Made by a program: the position numbers and the translations under genes. A DNA stretch of 64,000 nt from Kaistella sp. 97-N-M2 (GTDB lineage: Bacteria > Bacteroidota > Bacteroidia > Flavobacteriales > Weeksellaceae), in NCBI RefSeq assembly GCF_021513235.1, contig NZ_CP090976.1, forward strand, positions 2,542,001 through 2,606,000, written 5' to 3'. The notes below the pieces were generated by a model. That model worked only from the letters and a program-made list of their open reading frames with translations. It did no database searches and had not been told where the DNA came from. Below are positions 44,040-53,892 of this stretch, one piece after another (position 1 is the first letter of the stretch; the number at the start of each line of letters is the position of its first letter).

Positions 44040-44681
44040 TTACTGCACCACCACCGTTCCCAGGTAAACTGAGTTGCACGCTTCGTTCTGTTCCGCTGTC
44101 TGGAAAAACGCATATACGTGTACCGTCTTACCCGCCCAGGTTTCCGGCAAAACTACAGCAGCGGTTCCCTCAATTCGTGTTTCGGGACCTTCCGTGATCG
44201 CAAACTCCGCCGATTCCTCCTCATAAACTGCCGTACAGAAAATGTCCGTAGCTTTTGCCAGAATCTGGCTGCTGTTATCCGTCCAGGTGAAGTTCAGGGT
44301 TTGGGCCACAGCGCCTGTGACGGCGAGATTCTGAAAGCCCGTCACCACCCCTTTCGTTACAATCACTTTGTCCATCCGCAGGATGGCCTCGTCATTCACG
44401 TAGTCCACCACCTCGCGCAGCAGATAACTCGCTGCGAGATTGACTCTCGACTTCACGCCCGCATTTTCACCGTAGAGGCGGCTCTGCATGGAGCGCAGTG
44501 AGTTCTGAAACTTGATCGCCAGGGCAAACTTCGCGCGCTGCACGAGTTGCAACTCCGTGGGACTGCCACCTGATGATTTCGGACGGCTTCTGATAACGTC
44601 CATTCCGCGCCAGTTGGCGCCTACTACCGTACCTACGGTTCCGCTGAATCCTCCGAGGATTCCTTTTTTAATTGTACCCAT
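44040..44681 (-). CDS. DUF6266 family protein
   Basis: 213 residues. The start GTIKKGILGGFSGTVGTVVG and ANWRGMDVIRSRPKSSGG, then a helix with LVQRAKFALAIKFQNSLRS, are typical of DUF6266, a Bacteroidota family of unknown role. The second half looks like a fibronectin-type beta domain (LNFTWTDNSSQILAKATDIF). No signal peptide. It sits alone; its function is unknown. Confidence 0.85.
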   Translation of the reverse strand: MGTIKKGILGGFSGTVGTVVGANWRGMDVIRSRPKSSGGSPTELQLVQRAKFALAIKFQNSLRSMQSRLYGENAGVKSRVNLAASYLLREVVDYVNDEAILRMDKVIVTKGVVTGFQNLAVTGAVAQTLNFTWTDNSSQILAKATDIFCTAVYEEESAEFAITEGPETRIEGTAAVVLPETWAGKTVHVYAFFQTAEQNEACNSVYLGTVVVQ

Positions 44682-45644
44682 AATTTTAACTATTTGAAAT
44701 TATTGAAACAAATATAATCTGAGAAATTATCAGATGCAAGTATTTGAAATACAATGACTTAAACTTACCTCAACTTACCCTTATTCTCTTTTATTTTCCC
44801 TGGATTTCTTCCGCTTTCTGTTAAAGACACGAAGCTTCACGGCTTGTCGTGGTTTTGCTTCTTTTTGCTTGGTCTGTCGCCTTATTTCAAGAAAAGTCCT
44901 TCTTTGTCCCCGGTGATCTTTTCCTTTCATTCAAAAGGTTAAAATGTCTTCGAATAGCACTTTATGTCAGCCGAAGTCTTTTGGGAAAAAGGGATTTGTT
45001 TCGGCGTTGTTGCCGTATGGTTGCGGAATGTTTCGGAAAGAGGGCGTTTTTGGGAAGGAGGCGGGAAGGAGGGTGGGAGGAAGGAGTATGTGATCTTAAA
45101 AGATTGCTTGAGAATTATCCTAACAAGTCTAAGCATTTTGTACCATATTGTTATTAGCACGTAAATTATTTCGACAATATATTACTATATCTTTTTTTCT
45201 CAAAGTGCTCGTAAAACAGGCGGATAATAACAATTTTGAGTTCCTATTTGAATCCGACCAGTACAAAATAATAATTACATAAATAAATCACATTTCTTTC
45301 GGAATTTCAAGAAAGATCCTTAATTCCTGGAAGTAATTACTATAGAAATCTCCAATAGAACTTTTATTTTTCTCCTTCCTAAAAATCCCTTTAAATTAGT
45401 AGCATTCGTAGTCTTTTTAATATTATTAAAATGATTTGGACTAAGAAAAATTCGCCACTTCACGGAGAACAAAATAATATATCTTCATTACAAAAAATTG
45501 CATTTTTTTGATTATTTTTGATTCAATAACAATTGTTTACGAGATAGTTTAAAGAATGCAACTGACCGAAAAGTTTGCTCTTCTAAATTGTGATCAAAAC
45601 TTTTGCAATTAAGTATTTCTAAACAATACCCACAAAACTTTAAC
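44682..45644. other. Long non-coding interval before the defence island
   Basis: 963 bp. AT-rich apart from a G-rich patch around 45.05 kb (GGGAAGGAGGCGGGAAGGAG). Small frames on both strands (e.g. 44849-45157) overlap each other and match no family. No repeat, attachment site or clear promoter was identified. The left edge of the island probably lies in this stretch. Confidence 0.45.
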
Positions 45645-48600
45645 ATGCTCATAGACAACCATTCAACCGATAAAAAAGTTCATCACTGGATAGAAAAGTA
45701 CACTTCTGAAGGAGATTTTTCAATAGTTACTGGTTATTTTACAATAGGCGCATTGGTCTATTTCTCAAAATTTTCCAGACAGAAGATAAAAGATTACAAA
45801 TTTATTTTAGGAGATATCACACAACGCGATTCAAATCTTGTTAAATCTTTGGATTTATTAAATGCAGATTTGAGTATTGAGAAGGCTTTATCATTAAAGA
45901 AGTTGGCAATGGAAGCGGTAGATTTTTTAAAATTAGACAACGTTTCAGTTAAAACTTTAGAACCAAATTTTTGTCATGCTAAACTCTATTTGTTTAAGGG
46001 TGACGATGAAGATCCGCAAAAAGATTTTTATGTTACAGGAAGTTCAAATCTTACGGAAGCTGGAATTGGTTTAAAAGATTCTCATAATATAGAACTTAAT
46101 GTTGCGAATTCAGGTTTTGACAGACAGTTTAAAGATTTAGAAATTTGGTTTAAAGATTTGTGGAGTAACAAAAAAGCGTTTGATGAAAAAATTATTATCA
46201 ATGTCGGCGGAAAGGAAAGTAAAATTCCTTTTAAGCAATATTTAATTGAAGAGATTTCAAAATTATTTCAAGATTACGTACCAAAGGATATCTACTATAA
46301 AATCCTTTTCGAACTTTTTTCACAGGATATTTTGATAGATATTGATAATCCTGAATTCGCGAAGAAAATTGGAAGATTAGAAAACACAGAAATTTATCAA
46401 TCACTCTATGAATTCCAGAAAAAAGGTGCTATCAGTTTAATTAAAAAATTAGATAAGTATGATGGGGCTATTTTAGCGGACGCAGTAGGTTTAGGTAAAA
46501 CATGGTCTGCTTTAGCTGTAATGAAATACTATCAAAATGCCGGGCGAGAAATTGTTTTGTTTTGTCCAAAAAAATTAGAAAATAACTGGCGAAAATATAA
46601 GAAAGATCAAGATTCCCGATTTGAAAGAGATGAATTAGAATATTATATCCGCTATCATACAGATTTAGTAGAAACTTTAATGGGTAAGGATGAATACCTA
46701 AAAGAAAGACGTAACACAAACTTTGATAATAAAAAACCAAAATTATTTGTAATCGACGAAAGCCATAATCTTCGGAATGATAAATCTAATCGGTTTATTT
46801 ATTTACTAGAAGAAATGATCAAAAAAAATGAAGATATTAAAGTGCTGCTGCTTTCTGCAACGCCTATCAATAATTCCTTCAAAGATGTGCGGAACCAGGT
46901 AAAACTAATTTCAAAAGATGTTAACGATGCTTTTGACGAATCTTTGGATGTGAAAAATCTACACGGTTTATTCAGTACCGCTTCACGACATTTTAATGAC
47001 TGGCAGAAAAAAGATAAAAGTCCTGTGAAAGAACTAGTTTCCAAAATGGACGATTCTTTTTTCCGGTTAACAGATGCTTTGCTCGTCGCAAGAACCAGGA
47101 AAATGATCGTCGGTCAACAAAACGATCTGTTTTTTCCACAAAAACATAGACCTGACAATAGATACGTGACGCCAAAGGTGATGGAAGATGTTGACAATCT
47201 TGAAGATTTACTTAAACTTTTCCCACCTATGCTTTGTGGTTACCAACCCATCCGATATACGATGACTGCAAAAGAAAAAGAAATTCGGACTAAAAAAATT
47301 AATAAAGGCAATAGAGAGGTTGATATTTTAGAGGACGAGGTGCAGCGTGACATGTTTTTGGTAAAAATGATGTACATTCTTTTGCTGAAAAGATTAGAAT
47401 CTTCGTGGTTTTCATTTGAGTCTACCGTTAGTAAAATTTTAAATCACCATCAAAACGCTTTAAATAAAGTGGAATTATTTAAAATTAATAAAGATGAAAA
47501 ATTAGCGGAAGGATTTAAGTTGAATGATTTTGATGAAGAGGATTTTGAAGATTTAACTTTAGGAAAAAGAGAAATTAGTATTACAGAAATCTTTAAATCC
47601 GGGAATTTAGAAATGTTCGAAAGAGATTTAAAACGGGACATTAAAGCCATGAATAAAATGGCTGAGGGAATGAAAGTTTTCTCTGAATCGATTGAAGATG
47701 AACTGGGAACGGAAAATAAAAAAAATAGTGCCGACACCAAATTAGAAAATTTAATTTCTGTAATTGAAACTAAAAGAGATTCCAAAAATAATGGCGGCAA
47801 TCCAAAAGTTTTAATCTTTACTTCATATACGGATACAGCAAATTATTTATACAAACATCTCAATCACCGCGGTTTTAAAAATGTTGCAATGGTTTCTGGC
47901 GCAGGAGCAAAAATTAATGGAGAGGATGAAATTATTAAAAGATTCGAACCTGTACTCGAACGTTTTGCGCCATTTACAAAGTTGTTTATGGAGAGAAAAT
48001 GGGATCATTTTCAACCGGAAAGCAAATCTTTAGACAAGCAATTTAAAGAATGGAAAAAATGGGTTTCTGGAATAGATGATCAGGTAGCAGATCAGTTGAA
48101 AAATCCTATTGACATTTTAATTGCTACAGACACCTTAAGCGAAGGACAAAATTTGCAGGATTGTGATATGGTCATCAATTATGACATCCATTGGAATCCT
48201 GTGAGAACCATTCAAAGAGTTGGTAGAATTGATAGATTGGGTTCGCCAAACAAAGAGATTTTTACCGTAAACTTCTGGCCTGCAGAAAATTTAAATGAGT
48301 ATCTCAATCTTCAAAGCCGTATCGAAAAACGGATGATGGCCATGAAACTAATGGGTTCAGAAGATATCAAAGATTTTACAGATCATTATGCTGACATGAG
48401 CATTGACGAAGAATTGGAAACCCGTCACACAGACAGAATGCTGGAACAGATGCAAAACAGTGTAGATGATCTGGATGGAGAAAAATCATTTGGCTTTGAT
48501 GATCTTTCTTTGGAAACCTTTCGCCAGGATCTCGCTTCAGAATTAAATGAAAGACGCGAACATTATGAAAATTTACCGAATGCTATATTTTCAGGTGTAA

Positions 48601-49067
48601 AGCATCAATCTTTAGACATTTTGAAAGATGGAAGAGGACTCATTTCTCTTTTAGGTTCGCCCCCAAAAAATCCAAAAGACAAGTTGCCCTACAAAAGTTT
48701 ACGATTGATTCATATCGATGAAGATGGTGCCGAACTGTTATTAAATGATAAGGAGATTCTCCAATATCTTAATGCGGTGAAGGATGAGGAAAGATATGGC
48801 TGTAAAAAATTAGATATCGGCGATAAAGCCGAAGTCAGAAAATACAGCGATGCCTTGGCAAAATGGTTTGAAAACCAAACTACAGAAACAGAAATAAATG
48901 CAGATGGAACACAATCTAAAACTGCAGGTAAAGAAAGTATTTCCTTTCTAGAAAAATTGAAAAAAGGTAAAAAAGAGGCAATGTCTGCGATGAGAAGTAA
49001 TGAAAAAATCAGTGAGAAATACAAGCATGAAAATTGGGATTTAATTGCTTGGTTAACTGTAAACTAA
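45645..49067 (+). CDS. PLD-nuclease/SNF2-type helicase
   Basis: 1140 residues from ATG 45645. The N-terminal phospholipase-D-like nuclease has CHAKLYLF and YVTGSSNLTEAGI (HxK...GSSN, half of the HKD site used by dimers). The superfamily-2 helicase follows: ILADAVGLGKTWSALAV (Walker A), FVIDESHNLRN (DESH), LLLSATPINNS, and in the second lobe STDTLSEGQNLQ-like DTLSEGQNLQ and IQRVGRIDRLG (motif VI). It would translocate on DNA and cut it. It stands first in an AT-rich plus-strand operon with a methylase, the arrangement of a restriction-modification unit. DISARM-like and BREX-like core genes are absent. Confidence 0.88.
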   Translation: MLIDNHSTDKKVHHWIEKYTSEGDFSIVTGYFTIGALVYFSKFSRQKIKDYKFILGDITQRDSNLVKSLDLLNADLSIEKALSLKKLAMEAVDFLKLDNVSVKTLEPNFCHAKLYLFKGDDEDPQKDFYVTGSSNLTEAGIGLKDSHNIELNVANSGFDRQFKDLEIWFKDLWSNKKAFDEKIIINVGGKESKIPFKQYLIEEISKLFQDYVPKDIYYKILFELFSQDILIDIDNPEFAKKIGRLENTEIYQSLYEFQKKGAISLIKKLDKYDGAILADAVGLGKTWSALAVMKYYQNAGREIVLFCPKKLENNWRKYKKDQDSRFERDELEYYIRYHTDLVETLMGKDEYLKERRNTNFDNKKPKLFVIDESHNLRNDKSNRFIYLLEEMIKKNEDIKVLLLSATPINNSFKDVRNQVKLISKDVNDAFDESLDVKNLHGLFSTASRHFNDWQKKDKSPVKELVSKMDDSFFRLTDALLVARTRKMIVGQQNDLFFPQKHRPDNRYVTPKVMEDVDNLEDLLKLFPPMLCGYQPIRYTMTAKEKEIRTKKINKGNREVDILEDEVQRDMFLVKMMYILLLKRLESSWFSFESTVSKILNHHQNALNKVELFKINKDEKLAEGFKLNDFDEEDFEDLTLGKREISITEIFKSGNLEMFERDLKRDIKAMNKMAEGMKVFSESIEDELGTENKKNSADTKLENLISVIETKRDSKNNGGNPKVLIFTSYTDTANYLYKHLNHRGFKNVAMVSGAGAKINGEDEIIKRFEPVLERFAPFTKLFMERKWDHFQPESKSLDKQFKEWKKWVSGIDDQVADQLKNPIDILIATDTLSEGQNLQDCDMVINYDIHWNPVRTIQRVGRIDRLGSPNKEIFTVNFWPAENLNEYLNLQSRIEKRMMAMKLMGSEDIKDFTDHYADMSIDEELETRHTDRMLEQMQNSVDDLDGEKSFGFDDLSLETFRQDLASELNERREHYENLPNAIFSGVKHQSLDILKDGRGLISLLGSPPKNPKDKLPYKSLRLIHIDEDGAELLLNDKEILQYLNAVKDEERYGCKKLDIGDKAEVRKYSDALAKWFENQTTETEINADGTQSKTAGKESISFLEKLKKGKKEAMSAMRSNEKISEKYKHENWDLIAWLTVN

Positions 49068-49078
49068 AAACTAAAATT

Positions 49079-52000
49079 ATGAGTTCACTTCAATTTTTTG
49101 ATAAAGAAGATTTTTATCAATCTGGCGTACAATTATTTTCAGAATTAAAAATCCCTTTAAAAGGTGCAGAAGATCAAATTTATAAACCCACTGATGTTCT
49201 GGGTGCAATTTATAGCACCGTAAATCCAGCGCATTTATTGATAGATGAAATTTATATTTTGGGATTGGTGGATGATGAAGCCTTTGAAAATATAACTGAA
49301 GAAAAATTATCTTTAGAACAAATCGCCAAAATTCCGTCAGATTATCCGGGATTATTAATAATTGGGGTAAAACTTAATGATAGAATCAATGCGCTTCTTC
49401 CATCTAGATCGCAATTGGCGGAAATTACAAGAGCGCTGAACCGTTCTTTTGATTCTACACCTGTTACCGTTCTCTTTCAATATGGAGATTACATTGCTTT
49501 GGCAAATGCGGAAAGGCTGCAATTTAAACTAAAATCTAAAGACGGCGAAAAGGCAGGAAAAGTTACGATGCTGAAAGATATTTCTATTGAAAACACAAAA
49601 GCAGCACATCTGAAAATTATCTTTGGTGATAAAAATAGTGCGGGACTGAAAATTAGCAGTAATGTAGAAACCTTCGGTGAACTTTATAAATACTGGCAAA
49701 AGCAATTTACCGTTCAATCTTTGAACGATCAGTTTTATAGAGATTTGCAAAGTTGGTTCTATTATGCCGCCAGTCATATTGTTCTTCCTTACAAACCTGA
49801 TTTTGTTGATGAAAAGGAAAATGTAAAAAACTTTTTGGTAAGATTACTTTCACGAACTATCTTCTGCTGGTTCATCAAAGAAAAAGGCTTGATCAGCAAA
49901 GAATTATTAGAACTGAAGGATTGGAAAGGCAATTATTTCCCAATTACTTTTGATAGTGAATCGCCCAATTTTCTTATCAGCAATTCCTATTACCGAGGTA
50001 TTCTGCAAAATATTTTCTTTTTTGCATTAAATGTGAAAGATAAAGACAAAAGCAAATTTAAATACAAAAAATACCTTCCAATAGATTTTGATTTTTCTGC
50101 GCTGATGAATATTCCTTATCTCAATGGTGGAATTTTCGATCAATTGCCAGAGGATAATGCCAAAGATACGATTGAAGACAGCGTTATAAAAATTCCCAAT
50201 TATCTTTTTTACGGTAAAGACGAATTGCAACAGCAGTCTAAAGGAAAAGGAAAAAATGCACAGGAAACTCTGCAAAATGTCCATCACAAAGGTCTAAATG
50301 AAATTCTATCTGAATATAAATTTACACTAGCTGAAAACACACCTTTTGAAGAAGACATCGCTTTAGATCCCGAAATGCTCGGTTTAGTTTTTGAAAATCT
50401 CTTGGCAGAATTAGATCCCAATTTAGAAGAAAGTACCAAAAAAAGTATTAGAAATCTCACGGGAAGTTACTACACGCCAAGAAAGATCATTCACGAAATG
50501 GTGAATGATAGTCTGAATATTTATTTGTGTAATTATTTAGACCAAAACGCTAAATCTCTATCAAACATTAAAGATCAAGTTTCAGACTTGGTGTATTACG
50601 GAAATGTGAGCAGGGAAAAAGATTTTAATAATGCCATTGTAGATGCTTTAGATCAGTACAAATTTCTCGATCCTGCGTGCGGTTCTGGTGCTTTTCCTTT
50701 GGTGGCTTTGCATAGAATGACGGATATTTTAAAATTGGTAGATCCCGATAATAAAGTTTGGGTGAAATTGAAATTAAAAAAAGTAGATGCGCCACAAAAG
50801 CAAGAATTTGAAAAAATCCTTACCCAACATTTAGATGATTATGGCAGAAAATTAGGCATTATTCGCGATAGTATTTATGGTATCGACATCCAACCGATGG
50901 CGGTGCAAATTACCAAATTGCGGTTTTTTATTTCATTGTTAATAGACCAAACAGATGGCGCAGAAATTACACCAATGCCAAACATAGAAACCAAAATAAT
51001 TTGTGCGGATTCCCTAAAAAATGTTAAGCCAGACCTTTTTAGCGCACAAGCCATTAAAGATTTAAAATTGGCAAGAAACAATTATTACCAACCTGCAAAT
51101 ACCAAAGAAGAAAAAGAAAGAATAGGTAATGAGATTGTAGATATTTTAGATTCTGCTTTCCCAGATTTTGCTACTAAAGTTACTGGTAAAGAAGCATCTG
51201 TCCGAAATAAAGCCTTGCTTAAAGATTGGCTTGAACATGGGACAATTGCCGCGCCGTTCTTTAATCTTGATTTTTTCTTTCCAGAAATTGTAGATCACGG
51301 CGGTTTTGATTGTGTGATGGGAAATCCGCCTTACGGTGGTTTTAAAATAGAAGAAGAAGTGCGACAAAACCTAAATATTGTGAGTAAAGATCCTTACGGT
51401 GCTTTTGTTGCAAGATTTATAAATTCTGGCGACCACCACCAAACACCTTTGAAAGAGGGCGGCGTTTTGGCTTACATTATTAGCGATACTTTTATGACTA
51501 TTAAAAGTCATTATAACCTGCGAAAACATCTGATGAGCCACAAAGTGCACAAAATGTTGCGAGTGCATCCCGATACTTTTAGGGCAACGGTAAACACCGC
51601 CATTATTTTGGTGGAAAAATTGCCTTTGAAATCTGCAATTACCGACCACGTTTGCTTAATGGCAGATCTCACCAATATTTCTATACACGACAATTACGAC
51701 CATTTTATGGAAATTTTGGCGCAGACACGCGGGACAGATTTTGCCTTGAACCAAAATATTAGCACAACAGAATTTGGTATTTATTTTTATCCTCAAAGTT
51801 TAATAAAAACCAACAGCAATTTGCCTTTTTTTGTGGCTACCCCAAAACTTTTTAGGTTAATGAACGATGGCAATGACAAAAGCAATGTGCCAAAATCCAT
51901 AGAAAAGCAAATAGGACAAGAAAAAGTGCGCGCCAGAATTATAGAATTAAATGGTAAAAAAGCGGAAGTGGTGAAGTTGGGTTTTGTTGAAAAAGTTGGT

Positions 52001-52798
52001 AAAGGAATGGACAGTAAAATAAATTATGTTTATAGAGCGAGTGCAAATGTTCCAGTAATTAGAACTACTTATGAAATTGTAGATAAAAATAAAATACGAA
52101 GTAATTCGGCAATAAATAGTTTGAATTTAAAAGAACAGTTAGAGGGTGTTGATGGAAATGATTTTGTTATTCCATTTAATAAAGGAGGAAGTTCTGATAG
52201 TGGTGGTGGTTGGTTACCTAACTATTTTGTGCCAATAGAATATTATATTGATTGGTCTAAAAAAGCAGTTGATGAACATTATCATAGAAATAAAGACTTA
52301 TATTTTTTAAAAGGTTTAACTTATTCATTTAGAGGAGAGTATTCACCAACTTTCAGATTAAAAAATATTGGACCTTTTGACGCAAATAGTTCATTTATAA
52401 GTTCTGTACATTTTAATGAAAATTATTTGATAGGAATTTTATCCTCAAAATTTATTAGATTTTTATTTAATGCGATGATTCAGCATACAGTTGCTTCAGA
52501 CATTGATAAAATTAAAGAAATTCCAATAATTATTAGCAAGGAAAATTTTTTAGAAAAATTAATTCTTATCATTATTAATAAGCAGAAAAAAGAAAATCGC
52601 TATGATTATGCAAGTCACGAGCAAATAGAAATAGACCAATTGGTTTATGACGCTTATAGTTTAAATGCCGAAGATGTAGAAGAAGTAGAAAACTGGTATG
52701 CCAGAAGATATCCTAAACTTTCAGCGGCACAAAAAAGCAACCTACGTGCTTTGGGGAAAAGTGATGATTATTTGGAGTTGTATGGTTTAAGAAAATAA
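49079..52798 (+). CDS. Eco57I-type N6-adenine DNA methylase, possibly type IIG/PglX-like
   Basis: 1239 residues from ATG 49079, 11 bp after the helicase gene. AdoMet motif I FLDPACGSGAFPLVAL; catalytic NPPY in CVMGNPPYGGFK; the preceding TGSYYTPRKIIHEMV is typical of these enzymes. An N-terminal ~400 residues of unknown fold and a C-terminal target-recognition part follow. No clear PD-(D/E)xK nuclease was seen, so cutting is probably done by the helicase-nuclease. It methylates adenine in the host's recognition sequence and prevents self-restriction, by inference from neighbours. Confidence 0.88.
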   Translation: MSSLQFFDKEDFYQSGVQLFSELKIPLKGAEDQIYKPTDVLGAIYSTVNPAHLLIDEIYILGLVDDEAFENITEEKLSLEQIAKIPSDYPGLLIIGVKLNDRINALLPSRSQLAEITRALNRSFDSTPVTVLFQYGDYIALANAERLQFKLKSKDGEKAGKVTMLKDISIENTKAAHLKIIFGDKNSAGLKISSNVETFGELYKYWQKQFTVQSLNDQFYRDLQSWFYYAASHIVLPYKPDFVDEKENVKNFLVRLLSRTIFCWFIKEKGLISKELLELKDWKGNYFPITFDSESPNFLISNSYYRGILQNIFFFALNVKDKDKSKFKYKKYLPIDFDFSALMNIPYLNGGIFDQLPEDNAKDTIEDSVIKIPNYLFYGKDELQQQSKGKGKNAQETLQNVHHKGLNEILSEYKFTLAENTPFEEDIALDPEMLGLVFENLLAELDPNLEESTKKSIRNLTGSYYTPRKIIHEMVNDSLNIYLCNYLDQNAKSLSNIKDQVSDLVYYGNVSREKDFNNAIVDALDQYKFLDPACGSGAFPLVALHRMTDILKLVDPDNKVWVKLKLKKVDAPQKQEFEKILTQHLDDYGRKLGIIRDSIYGIDIQPMAVQITKLRFFISLLIDQTDGAEITPMPNIETKIICADSLKNVKPDLFSAQAIKDLKLARNNYYQPANTKEEKERIGNEIVDILDSAFPDFATKVTGKEASVRNKALLKDWLEHGTIAAPFFNLDFFFPEIVDHGGFDCVMGNPPYGGFKIEEEVRQNLNIVSKDPYGAFVARFINSGDHHQTPLKEGGVLAYIISDTFMTIKSHYNLRKHLMSHKVHKMLRVHPDTFRATVNTAIILVEKLPLKSAITDHVCLMADLTNISIHDNYDHFMEILAQTRGTDFALNQNISTTEFGIYFYPQSLIKTNSNLPFFVATPKLFRLMNDGNDKSNVPKSIEKQIGQEKVRARIIELNGKKAEVVKLGFVEKVGKGMDSKINYVYRASANVPVIRTTYEIVDKNKIRSNSAINSLNLKEQLEGVDGNDFVIPFNKGGSSDSGGGWLPNYFVPIEYYIDWSKKAVDEHYHRNKDLYFLKGLTYSFRGEYSPTFRLKNIGPFDANSSFISSVHFNENYLIGILSSKFIRFLFNAMIQHTVASDIDKIKEIPIIISKENFLEKLILIIINKQKKENRYDYASHEQIEIDQLVYDAYSLNAEDVEEVENWYARRYPKLSAAQKSNLRALGKSDDYLELYGLRK

Positions 52799-52805
52799 GT
52801 TTCAA

Positions 52806-53108
52806 ATGGATTTAACAGCAAAAAAATACCATTTGATGATGGCTTTCCGAAAATATTTGGAGGGTGAAAAACTGGTAAAATTTGAGAAAGATATTTATAA
52901 GATAATAGATTCTCGGTCAGACCTTGTTTTTGTAAATACTTTGCTTAAACATTTCGATTTAGAAAAACTTAAAAATGAAAAATTTCCAAATGATTATTTG
53001 CTCTATAATTTAATAAAATACGATTACAACGGCAAAAGTCTGAAATTGGCTTCCTCAAAATTGATGAAATTATATCTTGAAAAAGAGAAATTAATTAAAG
53101 AAAAATGA
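52806..53108 (+). CDS. Small hypothetical protein of the restriction operon
   Basis: 100 residues, all helical and Lys-rich (KKYHLMMAFRKYLEGEKLVK, NEKFPNDYLLYNLIKYD). No family recognised. It is 7 bp after the methylase and overlaps the EVE gene by 4 bp, so it is translationally tied to both. It could be a specificity or regulatory subunit; nothing shows it. Confidence 0.6.
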   Translation: MDLTAKKYHLMMAFRKYLEGEKLVKFEKDIYKIIDSRSDLVFVNTLLKHFDLEKLKNEKFPNDYLLYNLIKYDYNGKSLKLASSKLMKLYLEKEKLIKEK

Positions 53109-53512
53109 ATTATTGGCTTGTAAAATTTGCACCATTCCGTGTTTCCTGGCAAGATATTTTGCGCCAAGGAAGATTTGAAATTTATGGCGTGCGAAATTTT
53201 CAAGCAAAAAATAATCTTGCTAAAATGAAATTGGGAGATTGGGTTTTGTTTTATCATAGCCAAGAAGAAAAGCAAATAATGGGCATTTTGCAAGTTTCCG
53301 AAGAAGCGCATCAAGACAAAACCACCGCAGAGAAGTGGCTTTCAGTAACCTTTGAACCTATCAAAACTTTAGAAAAACCAATTTCATTATCACAAATAAA
53401 ATATGACGCCGCGTTGCAAAATATCGGCTTGGTAAAACAGCAAAGATTAGCGGTGATGCCATTAGCAAAGACCGAGTTCGAGAAAATTTTAGAGAAAGGG
53501 AAATCATATTAG
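53105..53512 (+). CDS. EVE-domain protein
   Basis: 135 residues, one EVE/PUA-like domain: MNYWLVKFAPFRVSWQDILR, MKLGDWVLFYHSQEEKQIMG and LSVTFEPIKTLEKPISLSQI. EVE domains bind modified bases in DNA or RNA, and are often fused to or beside restriction genes. Here it follows a methylase and restriction helicase and precedes two more nuclease genes. It may read a modified base. Confidence 0.88.
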   Translation: MNYWLVKFAPFRVSWQDILRQGRFEIYGVRNFQAKNNLAKMKLGDWVLFYHSQEEKQIMGILQVSEEAHQDKTTAEKWLSVTFEPIKTLEKPISLSQIKYDAALQNIGLVKQQRLAVMPLAKTEFEKILEKGKSY

Positions 53513-53570
53513 ATTTTAGTTATTTTAAAAAATTTTCCTCCCATGTATTTTTATATACTTAATAAAATTG

Positions 53571-53892
53571 CTGATTCCAAGAGAAGAAACTTTAAATAAA
53601 TGGAAAAGTACAAAAGCTAAAATTCTAATAGAGCTGCCTTTAGAAAACTAAATATTTAAAGAAGAATATGAACTGTTTAAATGTGGGATTAAGTTAAAGG
53701 CATTAAGAAAAATTTCTAAAAAAGAGTTTTCAGAGAAATAAGGATTGAGCATTTTAAAAATTAGTCAGGTTGAAGAGTCAGGATTTCTGGCTAAATTCCG
53801 CGACGTAAATGAATACATTAGCAAAGGTTTAGAAAGAAAATTTATTATAGATATTAAAAAGCAAATTACTTCACCACAAAACGCACAGCTTT
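53571..53892 (+). pseudogene. Decayed reading frame between the EVE and nuclease genes
   Basis: One frame reads continuously except for two TAA codons (53649-53651 and 53739-53741): LIPREETLNKWKSTKAKILI, then IFKEEYELFKCGIKLKALRK, then SILKISQVEESGFLAKFRDV. It runs on past the start of the next gene to 54002. It looks like a degraded small gene or fused N-terminal part, and no family was recognised. Confidence 0.4.

Noticed and set aside
44849..45160. Frames of 60-100 codons on both strands before the defence island.
   Set aside because: They overlap one another, have biased composition and no recognisable motif.
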